This document shows positions 1-5,207 of a DNA stretch of 5,207 nt, in pieces. The notes beneath the pieces are model-generated. The model had not been told where the DNA came from, made no database searches, and saw nothing but the letters and a program-made list of their open reading frames with translations. The translations under genes and the position numbers were made by a program. Source of the DNA: Oscillospiraceae bacterium (GTDB taxonomy: Bacteria > Bacillota_A > Clostridia > Oscillospirales > Oscillospiraceae); the NCBI GenBank assembly GCA_031265965.1, contig JAISBX010000177.1:1-5207 (forward strand). Direction: 5' to 3'. Numbering within the stretch: position 1 is the stretch's first letter; each line of letters begins with the position of its first letter.

Positions 1-513
1 ATCGACTTCCATCTCAAGGACTCGATAGGCCGCACGTGGCAGTGCGGCACGATACAGCTCGATTTCCAGATGCCGGAGCGTTTTGAACTCGAGTACACAG
101 GCGCGGACGGCGAGAAGCACCGCCCAACCATGCTGCACACAGCCGCTTTCGGCTCCGTCGAGCGCTTCATCGGCATACTTTTAGAGCACTACGCCGGCGC
201 GCTCCCGCTGTGGATCTCGCCCGTGCAGATCGTCGTGCTGCCGATAACGGAGCGCGCGCACGCGTACGCGCAGGGCGTCGCGGACAGGCTCAATGGCGCG
301 GGGTTCCGTGTGGAAACGGATACGCGCAACGAGAAGATAGGCTACAAGATACGCGAGGCGCAACTACAGAAGATACCGTATATGCTCGTGCTCGGCGACA
401 AGGAGGCCGAGTCCGGCGCCCTGTCCGTGCGCTCGCGTTCGGCAGGCGACCTCGGGGAGATGTCGGTGGACGGGTTTATCGAGATGGCGGAGCGAGAGCG
501 GCGTGATCGGTAA
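1..513 (+). CDS. thrS: Threonyl-tRNA synthetase, C-terminal part (5' end outside the window)
   Basis: Cytoplasmic class II aminoacyl-tRNA synthetase that charges tRNA-Thr using ATP. Only the last 170 codons are present; the frame is open at base 1. The fragment begins in the end of the catalytic core with [10 protein letters not shown] and PERF, then [16 protein letters not shown] (motif 3 region), which are hallmark ThrRS strings. From about residue 75 ([14 protein letters not shown]) to the stop lies the anticodon-binding domain, including the [12 protein letters not shown] and [11 protein letters not shown] blocks typical of class IIa enzymes. The histidine codon at 136-138 matches the family position known as a zinc ligand (inference from alignment memory). 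The following residue, usually Arg in this block, is Thr here. The C-terminal end is of normal length and ends in TAA. It overlaps the next gene by 11 bases, so the two are probably co-transcribed. The promoter and any T-box leader would lie upstream of the window. Confidence 0.97.
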   Translation: MDFHLKDSIGRTWQCGTIQLDFQMPERFELEYTGADGEKHRPTMLHTAAFGSVERFIGILLEHYAGALPLWISPVQIVVLPITERAHAYAQGVADRLNGAGFRVETDTRNEKIGYKIREAQLQKIPYMLVLGDKEAESGALSVRSRSAGDLGEMSVDGFIEMAERERRDR

Positions 514-802
514 AAAGAAGGGCGGCAACGCCGCCGCTTGGCCCGACTCGACGCCCGGCGAGCCCGTCGCCCCGGCGTTTTTGACGCACGTCGACGGCGG
601 TACGCTCGACTTTGAGATGACGCTGAGCCTGCTCGGCGCATACGGCATACCCACGCTGACGCAGTACCCGCGCGAGGGCGTCATAGGGCAGGTGATAGCC
701 GGCTTCCCGGGCGGAGGACTGGACATATACGTCCCCGAGACGCTTCTGGACGAGGCCCGCGACATCCTCGCCGCCGACGCCGTAGAGGACGGCGACGATT
801 AA
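503..802 (+). CDS. DUF2007-like small protein
   Basis: A 99-residue protein of unassigned function. The core, residues about 28-90, resembles the DUF2007 family (annotated as putative signal-transducing proteins): an N-terminal strand and helix that would read [16 protein letters not shown], a YPREG turn, then LDIYVPE followed by a helix LLDEARDIL. The pattern of a GIP turn and a [IL]YVPE strand before a helix ending in IL is what I recognise. The N-terminal 25 residues (KKKGG, then a Pro/Ala-rich stretch) look like a flexible leader. The start is a GTG inside the last codons of thrS, with GGAG at 489-492 ten bases upstream; no better start gives the full domain. There is no signal peptide, membrane helix or cysteine motif. 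The stop TAA at 800-802 is the last feature of the plus-strand unit. Overlap with thrS suggests translational coupling, but a functional link to tRNA charging is not shown. The family assignment is moderately sure; the function is unknown. Confidence 0.75.
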   Translation: MIGKKKGGNAAAWPDSTPGEPVAPAFLTHVDGGTLDFEMTLSLLGAYGIPTLTQYPREGVIGQVIAGFPGGGLDIYVPETLLDEARDILAADAVEDGDD

Positions 803-1014
803 ATCAGGTTGCAGGGTATAAAACAATTTTTCGGATCGATCGGTATGACTTCCTCACACATACATATGATGCCGCCGGGATCCTGTTCTACGGAAGCCCC
901 GCTTAAAACATCAAACTTTCTGATCTCGCGGATGTCAGGATTTGCGGACTTCTTTATTTCCAATGGGTGGATCAAATGGTTCCAATGTGCTTCTCCACCG
1001 GATGCGTTACCACG
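803..1014. other. Low-GC intergenic spacer between convergent genes
   Basis: This 212-base spacer separates the stops of the DUF2007-like gene and plsY. By hand count bases 801-1020 hold 100 G or C of 220 (about 45 percent), clearly below the flanking coding DNA. No strong intrinsic terminator is visible for either direction, although two converging units end here. On the minus strand the plsY frame stays open for 71 codons after its TAG, to a TAA at 799-801. The encoded peptide includes a Cys-rich end (C-M-C, then two further Cys) and matches nothing I recognise. A second tiny minus frame starts with a TTG preceded by GGTGGAG but stops after 16 codons. The spacer may be plain non-coding DNA or a decayed gene. 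Confidence 0.6.
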
Positions 1015-1644
1015 CTACTTCCTTCTGAAGCTCAGTTTTGACTCCGTGCCGTGGATTAGGCGCTTGATGTTTTCGCCGTGGCGCGCTATGACCAGCAGCG
1101 CGCTCAGCAGCGCGACGACGAACTCGCGCGGACCGCCGGCGTTGAACAGGAGTATCGACGCGGGATACACCGCCACGCCTATGATCGCGCCGAGCGACAC
1201 GAATCTGGTCGCCAGGACCACCGCCGCGAACATTCCCCACGCCATGAGCGCCACGCGCCAGTCTATTATCCACAGTATGGTGCCCGCCGCCATGACGCCC
1301 TTGCCGCCCGCGAAATTGTACATGGCGGGGAAGCAGTGGCCGAGTATCACGAACAGACCGGAAAATTGCCTGCCGAACAGCATCGACGGGCCTCCGCCCG
1401 CGAATCTGTACAGGAGCCACCCGCCGAACAGCACGGGGATGATCGTCTTCGCCGCGTAGATCACGAAGACTAGCGCCGCGCCGGACTTGCCGAAAACGCG
1501 GTAAAAATTAGTCAGCCCCGGGTTGCCGCTCCCGAATTTCCTTATATCCTTGCGGTATATGCACATGGACGCGATTATGGCGCCGTTCACACCGCCCAGC
1601 ACATACGCCGGCAGCGCCATTAACAACAACATCAGATAGAACAA
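1015..1644 (-). CDS. plsY: Acyl-phosphate:glycerol-3-phosphate acyltransferase PlsY
   Basis: Integral membrane enzyme that transfers an acyl chain from acyl-phosphate to glycerol-3-phosphate, giving lysophosphatidic acid, the first step of phospholipid synthesis in the PlsX/PlsY pathway. The 209 residues are normal for the family and mostly hydrophobic, with several predicted membrane helices. The three family motifs are visible: GSGNPGLTN at 38-46, GHCFPAMYNFAGGKGV at 102-117, and HGENIKRLIHGTESK at 189-203. Deviations from the usual consensus as I remember it: the DxxKG after motif 1 reads YAAKT (64-68), motif 2 has Ala instead of Lys before GGKG, and GKGVAT reads GKGVMA. The start is a TTG at 1644 with GGGGGAG five bases upstream; an ATG at 1632 would shorten it by four residues and lies farther from that site. 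It is last in the operon, 48 bases after der. No gpsA follows. Family sure, start fairly sure. Confidence 0.95.
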   Translation of the reverse strand: MFYLMLLLMALPAYVLGGVNGAIIASMCIYRKDIRKFGSGNPGLTNFYRVFGKSGAALVFVIYAAKTIIPVLFGGWLLYRFAGGGPSMLFGRQFSGLFVILGHCFPAMYNFAGGKGVMAAGTILWIIDWRVALMAWGMFAAVVLATRFVSLGAIIGVAVYPASILLFNAGGPREFVVALLSALLVIARHGENIKRLIHGTESKLSFRRK

Positions 1645-1647
1645 AAC

Positions 1648-1660
1648 AACTCCCCCAGTT
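1648..1660 (-). promoter_or_regulatory. plsY ribosome-binding site within a short inverted repeat
   Basis: On the minus strand AACT (1660-1657), GGGGG (1656-1652) and AGTT (1651-1648) form a 4-base-pair inverted repeat with the G-run as its loop. GGGGGAG is the only good Shine-Dalgarno match and supports the TTG start at 1644 over the ATG at 1632. Whether the weak stem forms in RNA is unknown. Confidence 0.55.
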
Positions 1661-1692
1661 TGCGCGGCGTCCCGCCTTTTAGTCTTTACGGA

Positions 1693-3015
1693 TCACTCCC
1701 GGTCTTTCGGCCGGATAATGAGCCGCACCGGCGTGCCCTCCAGCCCGAATACCGCCCGTATCCTGTTCTCGATATAGCGCCTGTACGAAAAATGGAAAAG
1801 CTCCGCGTCGTTGCAGAAGCACACAAAGGTCGGCGGACGCACGCCGGTCTGCGTCATGTAATATATCTTCAGCCTGCGGCCTTTATCTGTCGGCGGCTGC
1901 ATACGCGCGACGGCGTCCGCGAGCACATCGTTGAGCATACCTGTCGATACGCGGGTGAGCGCCTGCCCGTTGACATGGTTCACCAGCTCGAAGAGGCGCC
2001 CGACGCGCTGTCCCGTCAGCGCCGATATGAACAGCGTCGGCGCGTACGTCATGTACCCGAGTTCCCGGCGGATCATGTCGCGCATCGCGTCCATCGTCCG
2101 GCCGTCTTTCTCCACGAGATCCCACTTGTTTACGACGATCACACTCGCCCTTCCCGCCTCGTGCGCCAGACCGGCGACCTTTGTGTCCTGCTCCGTCACG
2201 CCCGCCACCGCGTCGATCACGATGAGACACACGTCCGCCCGCTCGACCGCCATCTGCGCGCGCAGCACCGAAAAATACTCCACGCGGCTGTCGACCTTGG
2301 TCTTGCGCCTTATGCCCGCCGTGTCTATGAAGACGTATTTGCCCGTATCATTCTCAAAATCCGTGTCCACGGCGTCACGCGTCGTGCCCGCCGTTCCGCT
2401 GACGATCGCGCGCCGCTCCCCCAGCAGCGCGTTCACGAGCGACGACTTGCCTACATTGGGCCTGCCGATCACGGCTACCCGCACGGCGTCGTCGCCGTCT
2501 GGCGTATCGCGCGGCGGGGGAAAGCTGCGCACGCACGCGTCCAGCAGATCTCCCGTGCCGTGTCCGTGTACCGCCGACACCGCTATCGGATCGCCCAGTC
2601 CGAGCGAGCAGAACTCATATATATCGGGATTTTCATAGCCGGTCGAATCCGCCTTGTTCACCGCCAGCACAACGGGCTTTCTCGCCCGTCTCAGCAACTG
2701 CGCGACGTCCTGATCGGCGGACATGACGCCTGTCCTGACGTCCGTCACAAACACCACCACGTCCGCGAGCTCGACGGCCAGCATTGCCTGCTCGCGTATG
2801 AACAGCGGTATTTCGTCGTCCGTCTCGGGCTCGATGCCGCCGGTATCGGCAAGCGCGAACTCGCGCCCGCTCCACTCCGCCGCGGCATACAGCCTGTCGC
2901 GCGTCACTCCCGGCGTATCGTCCACGATCGCCAGCCGGCGTCCCGCTATCTTATTGAAGAGAGTGGATTTGCCCACGTTAGGCCGACCTACAATGGCAAT
3001 CAACGGCCTGCTCAA
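1693..3015 (-). CDS. der: Ribosome biogenesis GTPase Der (EngA)
   Basis: Essential tandem-domain GTPase that binds the 50S subunit and drives its late assembly. At 440 residues it has the usual length and complete architecture. The first GTPase domain has GRPNVGKST (10-18), GVTRDR (36-41), DTGG (57-60) and NKAD (120-123). The second has GRPNVGKSS (184-192), TTRD (211-214), DTAG (231-234) and NKWD (296-299). The KH-like domain typical of Der follows, from about 350 to the end, including PPTFVCF and RRYIENRIR. All nucleotide-binding motifs are intact. The start is a TTG at 3015: an in-frame TGA lies immediately upstream, and starting here gives the canonical SRPLIAIVGRPNVGKS beginning. A G-rich site (AGAGGCGGTGG) lies at 3022-3032. 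It begins 40 bases after the DUF512 gene and is followed by plsY, an order I know from Clostridia. The stop is TGA. Confidence 0.98.
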   Translation of the reverse strand: MSRPLIAIVGRPNVGKSTLFNKIAGRRLAIVDDTPGVTRDRLYAAAEWSGREFALADTGGIEPETDDEIPLFIREQAMLAVELADVVVFVTDVRTGVMSADQDVAQLLRRARKPVVLAVNKADSTGYENPDIYEFCSLGLGDPIAVSAVHGHGTGDLLDACVRSFPPPRDTPDGDDAVRVAVIGRPNVGKSSLVNALLGERRAIVSGTAGTTRDAVDTDFENDTGKYVFIDTAGIRRKTKVDSRVEYFSVLRAQMAVERADVCLIVIDAVAGVTEQDTKVAGLAHEAGRASVIVVNKWDLVEKDGRTMDAMRDMIRRELGYMTYAPTLFISALTGQRVGRLFELVNHVNGQALTRVSTGMLNDVLADAVARMQPPTDKGRRLKIYYMTQTGVRPPTFVCFCNDAELFHFSYRRYIENRIRAVFGLEGTPVRLIIRPKDRE

Positions 3016-3017
3016 TC

Positions 3018-3035
3018 AACACCACCGCCTCTGTT
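3018..3035 (-). promoter_or_regulatory. der ribosome-binding region, possible weak stem
   Basis: Upstream of the TTG start at 3015 the minus strand reads AACA, then the ten purine-rich bases GAGGCGGTGG, then TGTT. The purine-rich part is the ribosome-binding site. AACA and TGTT are complementary, so the site could sit in a loop, but a 4-base stem of A/T-rich pairs with a ten-base loop is weak and could easily be chance. Confidence 0.35.
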
Positions 3036-3055
3036 CTTTTCTCTTGGCCCGGACT

Positions 3056-4420
3056 TCAAAGACCGAGCATCGCGCGGAGCAGCTCCGCCCCGCCCTGCCC
3101 GACGGCGCGTACGGGAACGCCCAACCGTCCGGAGAGCTCCGCGAGCGTCACGTCGTCTAGGAACACGTCCTCGCCGCGCCTGAGCATAGCGCGCGGTATG
3201 AGAAGCGCGTCCCCGAGCGGTATGCCGGCAAGCTGCGCCGCGATGTCCCCGCCCGTCACGAGACCCGCCACATCGACCGATTCGCCGAAAAAGTCGTTGC
3301 GTATCTCATAGACCGCGCAGGGCGCGCCCCCGTATCTCGCCGCCACCGCGTCCGCCAGTTCCCTTATGAACCGTCCCGCCGCGCGGCCCGTGGCGATCGA
3401 AAAAACGCGCCCCGGCCTCGTTTCGCCGTCCCGCACGGCGTCAAAAACGCCGCTTTGCATGGCCTCGTCAAATTCGGCCGTCAGGAGCCGCATCATTCCC
3501 ACGCCGTTTTCGAGCTGCGGATAGTCCTCATAAAAGTCGCCGCCGGGGAGCTCCCGGCCCGCCTTTATGTACAGCTCGTCCGCGCAAAAAACAAAGCGCG
3601 AGCCTAGCTCTCTCAAAAAAGCGCCGCCCAACTCCTCCGCGAGCCGCAGCGCCGCGTCGGCGGCGCTCGCGTCGAACGCCCGAAGCTCGGGCAGGCGCTC
3701 CCTGTGACGCGTGAGTCCTACGGGCACGACCGATACGCTCGCCACTCCGGGATACAAGCCGGACAGCTCCGTCAGCGTCCTGCGAAGCTCATCCCCGTCG
3801 TTTACGCCGGGGCAGCACACAATTTGGCAATTCACGGTGATCCCGCCGCCGGTGAGCGCCCGGAGCTTGTCCATAATTTCGCACGGCACGCCGCTCCCCA
3901 GCATATGACCGCGGAGTTCGGGGTCGGTCGAATGTACCGAGACATTGATGGGGCTGACGCGCAGACGGATCATCCGCTCAAGTTCGCCCGCCCGAAGATT
4001 TGTGAGCGTGACATAGTTGCCGTGCAAAAAACTCAGACGCGTGTCGTCGTCCTTGTAATACAGCGTGCTGCGCATTCCGGGCGGCAACTGGTCTACAAAG
4101 CAAAATACGCACCTGTTGGCGCATGAACGCGAGTCGTCCATCAGCGGATCGTCGAATTCCAGACCGACGTCCGCCCCCTCGGGCTTGCGCAGACGCACCG
4201 ACTTATACGCACCGTCCCGAGAACGCAGCTCTATGACCAGCCGCGGCTCATACGAGTCGTACATATAGTCGAGCACATCGTTTACCTCGCGCCCGTTTAT
4301 ACGCATAATAACATCGCCGACCGCGATTTTTGTCCGCGAAGCGGGACTGCCCGCTTCAATGGCGCGGACAGTCTTTCCCGGCGACTCGATATTCGGCGCG
4401 GCGGCCTGTCTGATCCGCAT
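3056..4420 (-). CDS. PDZ / radical-SAM / DUF512 protein of unknown function
   Basis: A 454-residue cytoplasmic protein of the DUF512 family, found in Clostridia and cyanobacteria; its reaction is not known. Three parts are visible. Residues about 15-85 form a PDZ-like domain (VRAIEAGSPASRTKIAVGDVIMRINGREV). Next comes a radical-SAM-type cluster motif with Cys100, Cys104 and Cys107 (CANRCVFCFVDQ, a CxxxCxxC pattern), followed by PPGMRSTLYYKDDD and FLHGNYVTLTN, both strongly conserved in this family. From about 225 to the end is DUF512, with DELYIKAGRELP (281-292), FYEDYPQLENGVGM (296-309), LVTGGDI (387-393) and FLDDVTL (420-426). Length and motif set are complete. The ATG at 4420 is the only plausible start, but no clear Shine-Dalgarno precedes it, only AGAG directly next to the start. 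The gene begins 20 bases after rpmF, so coupling to rpmF translation is possible. It precedes der, as often in Clostridia. Family is sure, function unknown. Confidence 0.92.
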   Translation of the reverse strand: MRIRQAAAPNIESPGKTVRAIEAGSPASRTKIAVGDVIMRINGREVNDVLDYMYDSYEPRLVIELRSRDGAYKSVRLRKPEGADVGLEFDDPLMDDSRSCANRCVFCFVDQLPPGMRSTLYYKDDDTRLSFLHGNYVTLTNLRAGELERMIRLRVSPINVSVHSTDPELRGHMLGSGVPCEIMDKLRALTGGGITVNCQIVCCPGVNDGDELRRTLTELSGLYPGVASVSVVPVGLTRHRERLPELRAFDASAADAALRLAEELGGAFLRELGSRFVFCADELYIKAGRELPGGDFYEDYPQLENGVGMMRLLTAEFDEAMQSGVFDAVRDGETRPGRVFSIATGRAAGRFIRELADAVAARYGGAPCAVYEIRNDFFGESVDVAGLVTGGDIAAQLAGIPLGDALLIPRAMLRRGEDVFLDDVTLAELSGRLGVPVRAVGQGGAELLRAMLGL

Positions 4421-4440
4421 ACTCTAATACGGGGACCGCG

Positions 4441-4617
4441 CTACGCGTTCGTGACTTCGCGGCCGTTATACGTCCCGCACGCCTTGCACATCTTGTGCGG
4501 CAGCCGGTACGCGCCGCATTTGGAGCACTTTACAAGCCCCGGAACCGTCAGCTTCCAGTGCGACGACCGGCGCTTGTCTCTTCGCGCTTTCGATACCTTA
4601 CCCTTTGGAACAGCCAT
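4441..4617 (-). CDS. rpmF: Large-subunit ribosomal protein bL32
   Basis: Structural protein of the 50S subunit. The 58 residues begin MAVPKGKVSKARRDKRRS, the standard L32 start, with a basic N-terminal tail that lies in rRNA. The C-terminal half is a zinc ribbon with four cysteines in two CxxC pairs (31/34 and 44/47), so this is the zinc-binding version of L32; many bacteria also have or use a cysteine-less paralogue, not seen here. The ATG at 4617 is chosen over an in-frame TTG at 4635 because it gives the family N-terminus and because a G-run lies six bases upstream. The gene starts 14 bases after yceD, its near-constant partner, and is followed after 20 bases by the DUF512 gene. The stop is TAG. 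Confidence 0.98.
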   Translation of the reverse strand: MAVPKGKVSKARRDKRRSSHWKLTVPGLVKCSKCGAYRLPHKMCKACGTYNGREVTNA

Positions 4618-4618
4618 A

Positions 4619-4635
4619 TTGACACCCCCCGTCAA
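4619..4635 (-). promoter_or_regulatory. rpmF Shine-Dalgarno in the loop of a perfect 5-bp inverted repeat
   Basis: The minus strand reads TTGAC (4635-4631), GGGGGGT (4630-4624), GTCAA (4623-4619), directly before ATATG. The arms are perfect complements and the G-run in the loop is the rpmF ribosome-binding site (GGGGGGT pairs with the anti-Shine-Dalgarno if one G-U wobble is allowed). The yceD stop TGA (4634-4632) lies inside the upstream arm. A ribosome finishing yceD would therefore open the stem, which would suit coupled translation. The inverted repeat is seen; the regulatory role is inference. Confidence 0.5.
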
Positions 4636-5147
4636 ACATCCTCAATAACCGCCGTCTCAAGAAGCCGACCCAGCACGGCCAACCTTGGATCCGGCTCCCG
4701 GACACAGCCGCACGGCCCCTCGTTGAGATCCTTCCCGCAGACTCCGCACAGGCCCTTGCAATCCTCCGCGCACAGAAGCTTGAAGTCCGAATTTAAGATG
4801 AACTCCGTAACGACGATATCATCTATATCGACGCGGTCGCCGCTGACGACGTACCTGTCGGTATCCTCCCGACCTCCGTCCTCCTCGCGCGCGAGCACGA
4901 CAGATATGTGTCTGTGCAGCGGCATGTCGAATTCTCTGAGACAGCGCGCGCAAACGCACCGCGCCATAGCTCTCGCGTCCGCCGTGAGCGTGAGCAGCCC
5001 GGCGCTGTATCTGACGGTTCCCGACACACGCGGCCCGGCGGCAATCGCCGCCACGGACTCCGATATGAGCTCCGACAGATCCGGCTCGTAATCAAACGGT
5101 ACCGTCCCCCCCGAGGACGAGAGCAGCGCGCGTAAATCCAGAACCAT
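4632..5147 (-). CDS. yceD: YceD/DUF177 family protein, 23S rRNA accumulation
   Basis: Small cytoplasmic protein of the DUF177 family (YceD in E. coli, YlbN in Bacillus), whose members are linked to accumulation of 23S rRNA. With the ATG at 5147 the product has 171 residues, normal for the family. Visible features: the N-terminal VLDLRALLSSSGGTVPFDYEPDL; a first cysteine cluster CVCARCLREF (64, 66, 69); VVTEFILNSDFKLLCAEDCKGLCGVCGKDLN (residues 112-142), containing Cys126, 130, 134 and 137; then C-G-C at 146-148 and DPRLAVLGRLL near the end. The cysteines suggest a metal-binding fold (inference). The frame extends upstream to a TTG at 5204, but that codon is part of the -35 box. The GAGGT at 5155-5159, seven bases before 5147, settles the start. 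First gene of the operon; its stop lies in the hairpin before rpmF. Confidence 0.95.
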   Translation of the reverse strand: MVLDLRALLSSSGGTVPFDYEPDLSELISESVAAIAAGPRVSGTVRYSAGLLTLTADARAMARCVCARCLREFDMPLHRHISVVLAREEDGGREDTDRYVVSGDRVDIDDIVVTEFILNSDFKLLCAEDCKGLCGVCGKDLNEGPCGCVREPDPRLAVLGRLLETAVIEDV

Positions 5148-5154
5148 ACAACAT

Positions 5155-5159
5155 ACCTC
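5155..5159 (-). promoter_or_regulatory. yceD ribosome-binding site
   Basis: GAGGT on the minus strand, seven bases upstream of the ATG at 5147. It decides the start against the longer reading from 5204. An ATG at 5155-5153 overlaps this site but is in another frame. Confidence 0.8.
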
Positions 5160-5174
5160 GCACAGTGTCTGACT

Positions 5175-5204
5175 ATTATATTTCAGCGCGTATGCGTTTG
5201 TCAA
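5175..5204 (-). promoter_or_regulatory. Vegetative (sigma-70/sigma-A) promoter for the yceD-rpmF-DUF512-der-plsY operon
   Basis: On the minus strand a perfect -35 TTGACA (5204-5199) and a perfect -10 TATAAT (5180-5175) are separated by 18 bases. The spacer is one base longer than the optimum but well within the working range. Transcription should start near 5168, giving a leader of about 20 bases before the yceD ATG, too short for a riboswitch or attenuator. No operator-like palindrome is evident around it. A strong constitutive promoter fits an operon led by ribosome-related genes. Upstream elements beyond 5207 cannot be seen. Confidence 0.85.
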
Positions 5205-5207
5205 TAG

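Noticed and set aside
831..842. Palindromic bases around GGATCGATCGG as an operator or attachment site
   Set aside because: Short and not accompanied by a promoter, integrase or repeat copy in the window.
905..935. Possible minus-strand terminator after plsY: ACATC (935-931) and GATGT (912-908) followed by a short T run
   Set aside because: Only five pairs, A/T-rich, with an 18-base loop and four Ts; too weak to call.
957..1000. Tiny minus-strand gene of 16 codons beginning with TTG after GGTGGAG
   Set aside because: Good spacing, but the peptide is too short and unrecognised, and start-like combinations of this size arise by chance.
803..1014. tRNA, small RNA or insertion-sequence remnant in the spacer
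   Set aside because: No cloverleaf, no terminal inverted repeats or target duplication, and no transposase motif could be seen.
809..1459. Plus-strand open frame of 216 codons across the spacer and antisense to plsY
   Set aside because: It has no family motif and most of it is the complement of conserved plsY codons. Its TTG start has no ribosome-binding site.
1660..3183. Plus-strand open frame of 507 codons antisense to der
   Set aside because: Very rich in Arg and His with no recognisable domain; it is the mirror of a GC-rich conserved gene on the other strand, where stops are rare by composition.
4618..4635. rpmF start at the TTG overlapping the yceD stop
   Set aside because: L32 starts MAVPK, and the G-run lies at the right distance from the ATG at 4617.
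4495..5091. Plus-strand open frame of 198 codons antisense to rpmF and yceD
   Set aside because: Ser/Arg/Pro-rich shadow of two certain genes, with no motif and no ribosome-binding site.
5148..5204. Longer yceD beginning at the TTG at 5204
   Set aside because: That TTG is part of the TTGACA promoter box, the extra 19 residues are not part of the family, and GAGGT supports the ATG at 5147.

Overview
This looks like chromosomal housekeeping DNA from a GC-rich member of the Clostridia (Firmicutes). The clues are gene content and order: a radical-SAM/DUF512 protein followed by der and plsY is an arrangement I associate with that class, and yceD-rpmF is a near-universal bacterial pair. G-rich ribosome-binding sites and TTG starts also fit. 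The coding DNA is clearly GC-rich by eye, yet isoleucine ATA codons are common. The lineage call is inference; no rRNA or other marker is present.

Left, plus strand (1-802): the 3' end of thrS (threonyl-tRNA synthetase: end of the catalytic core plus the anticodon-binding domain), followed with an 11-base overlap by a small DUF2007-like protein gene. Middle (803-1014): a short non-coding spacer of clearly lower GC between two convergent transcription units. It contains a 71-codon open frame that directly continues plsY past its TAG stop, but I see no recognisable gene or strong terminator.

Right, minus strand (1015-5204): a tight five-gene operon read from right to left, yceD - rpmF - DUF512 radical-SAM protein - der - plsY. 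It is driven by a consensus-like promoter (TTGACA, 18 bases, TATAAT) at the right edge. Gaps inside the operon are 14 to 48 bases, with no terminator seen in them. The first two genes and der concern the large ribosomal subunit: 23S rRNA accumulation, protein L32 and 50S assembly. plsY makes lysophosphatidic acid for membrane phospholipid. The radical-SAM protein has no assigned role. The operon appears to join two blocks that are often separate in Clostridia (yceD-rpmF, commonly near plsX, and DUF512-der-plsY, commonly followed by gpsA). Neither plsX nor gpsA is present here.

I found no mobile element, CRISPR array, tRNA or rRNA, and no evident new system. The observations most worth a second look are short inverted repeats that place the Shine-Dalgarno G-runs of rpmF and plsY in hairpin loops, the rpmF one also containing the yceD stop codon, and the in-frame extension past plsY.
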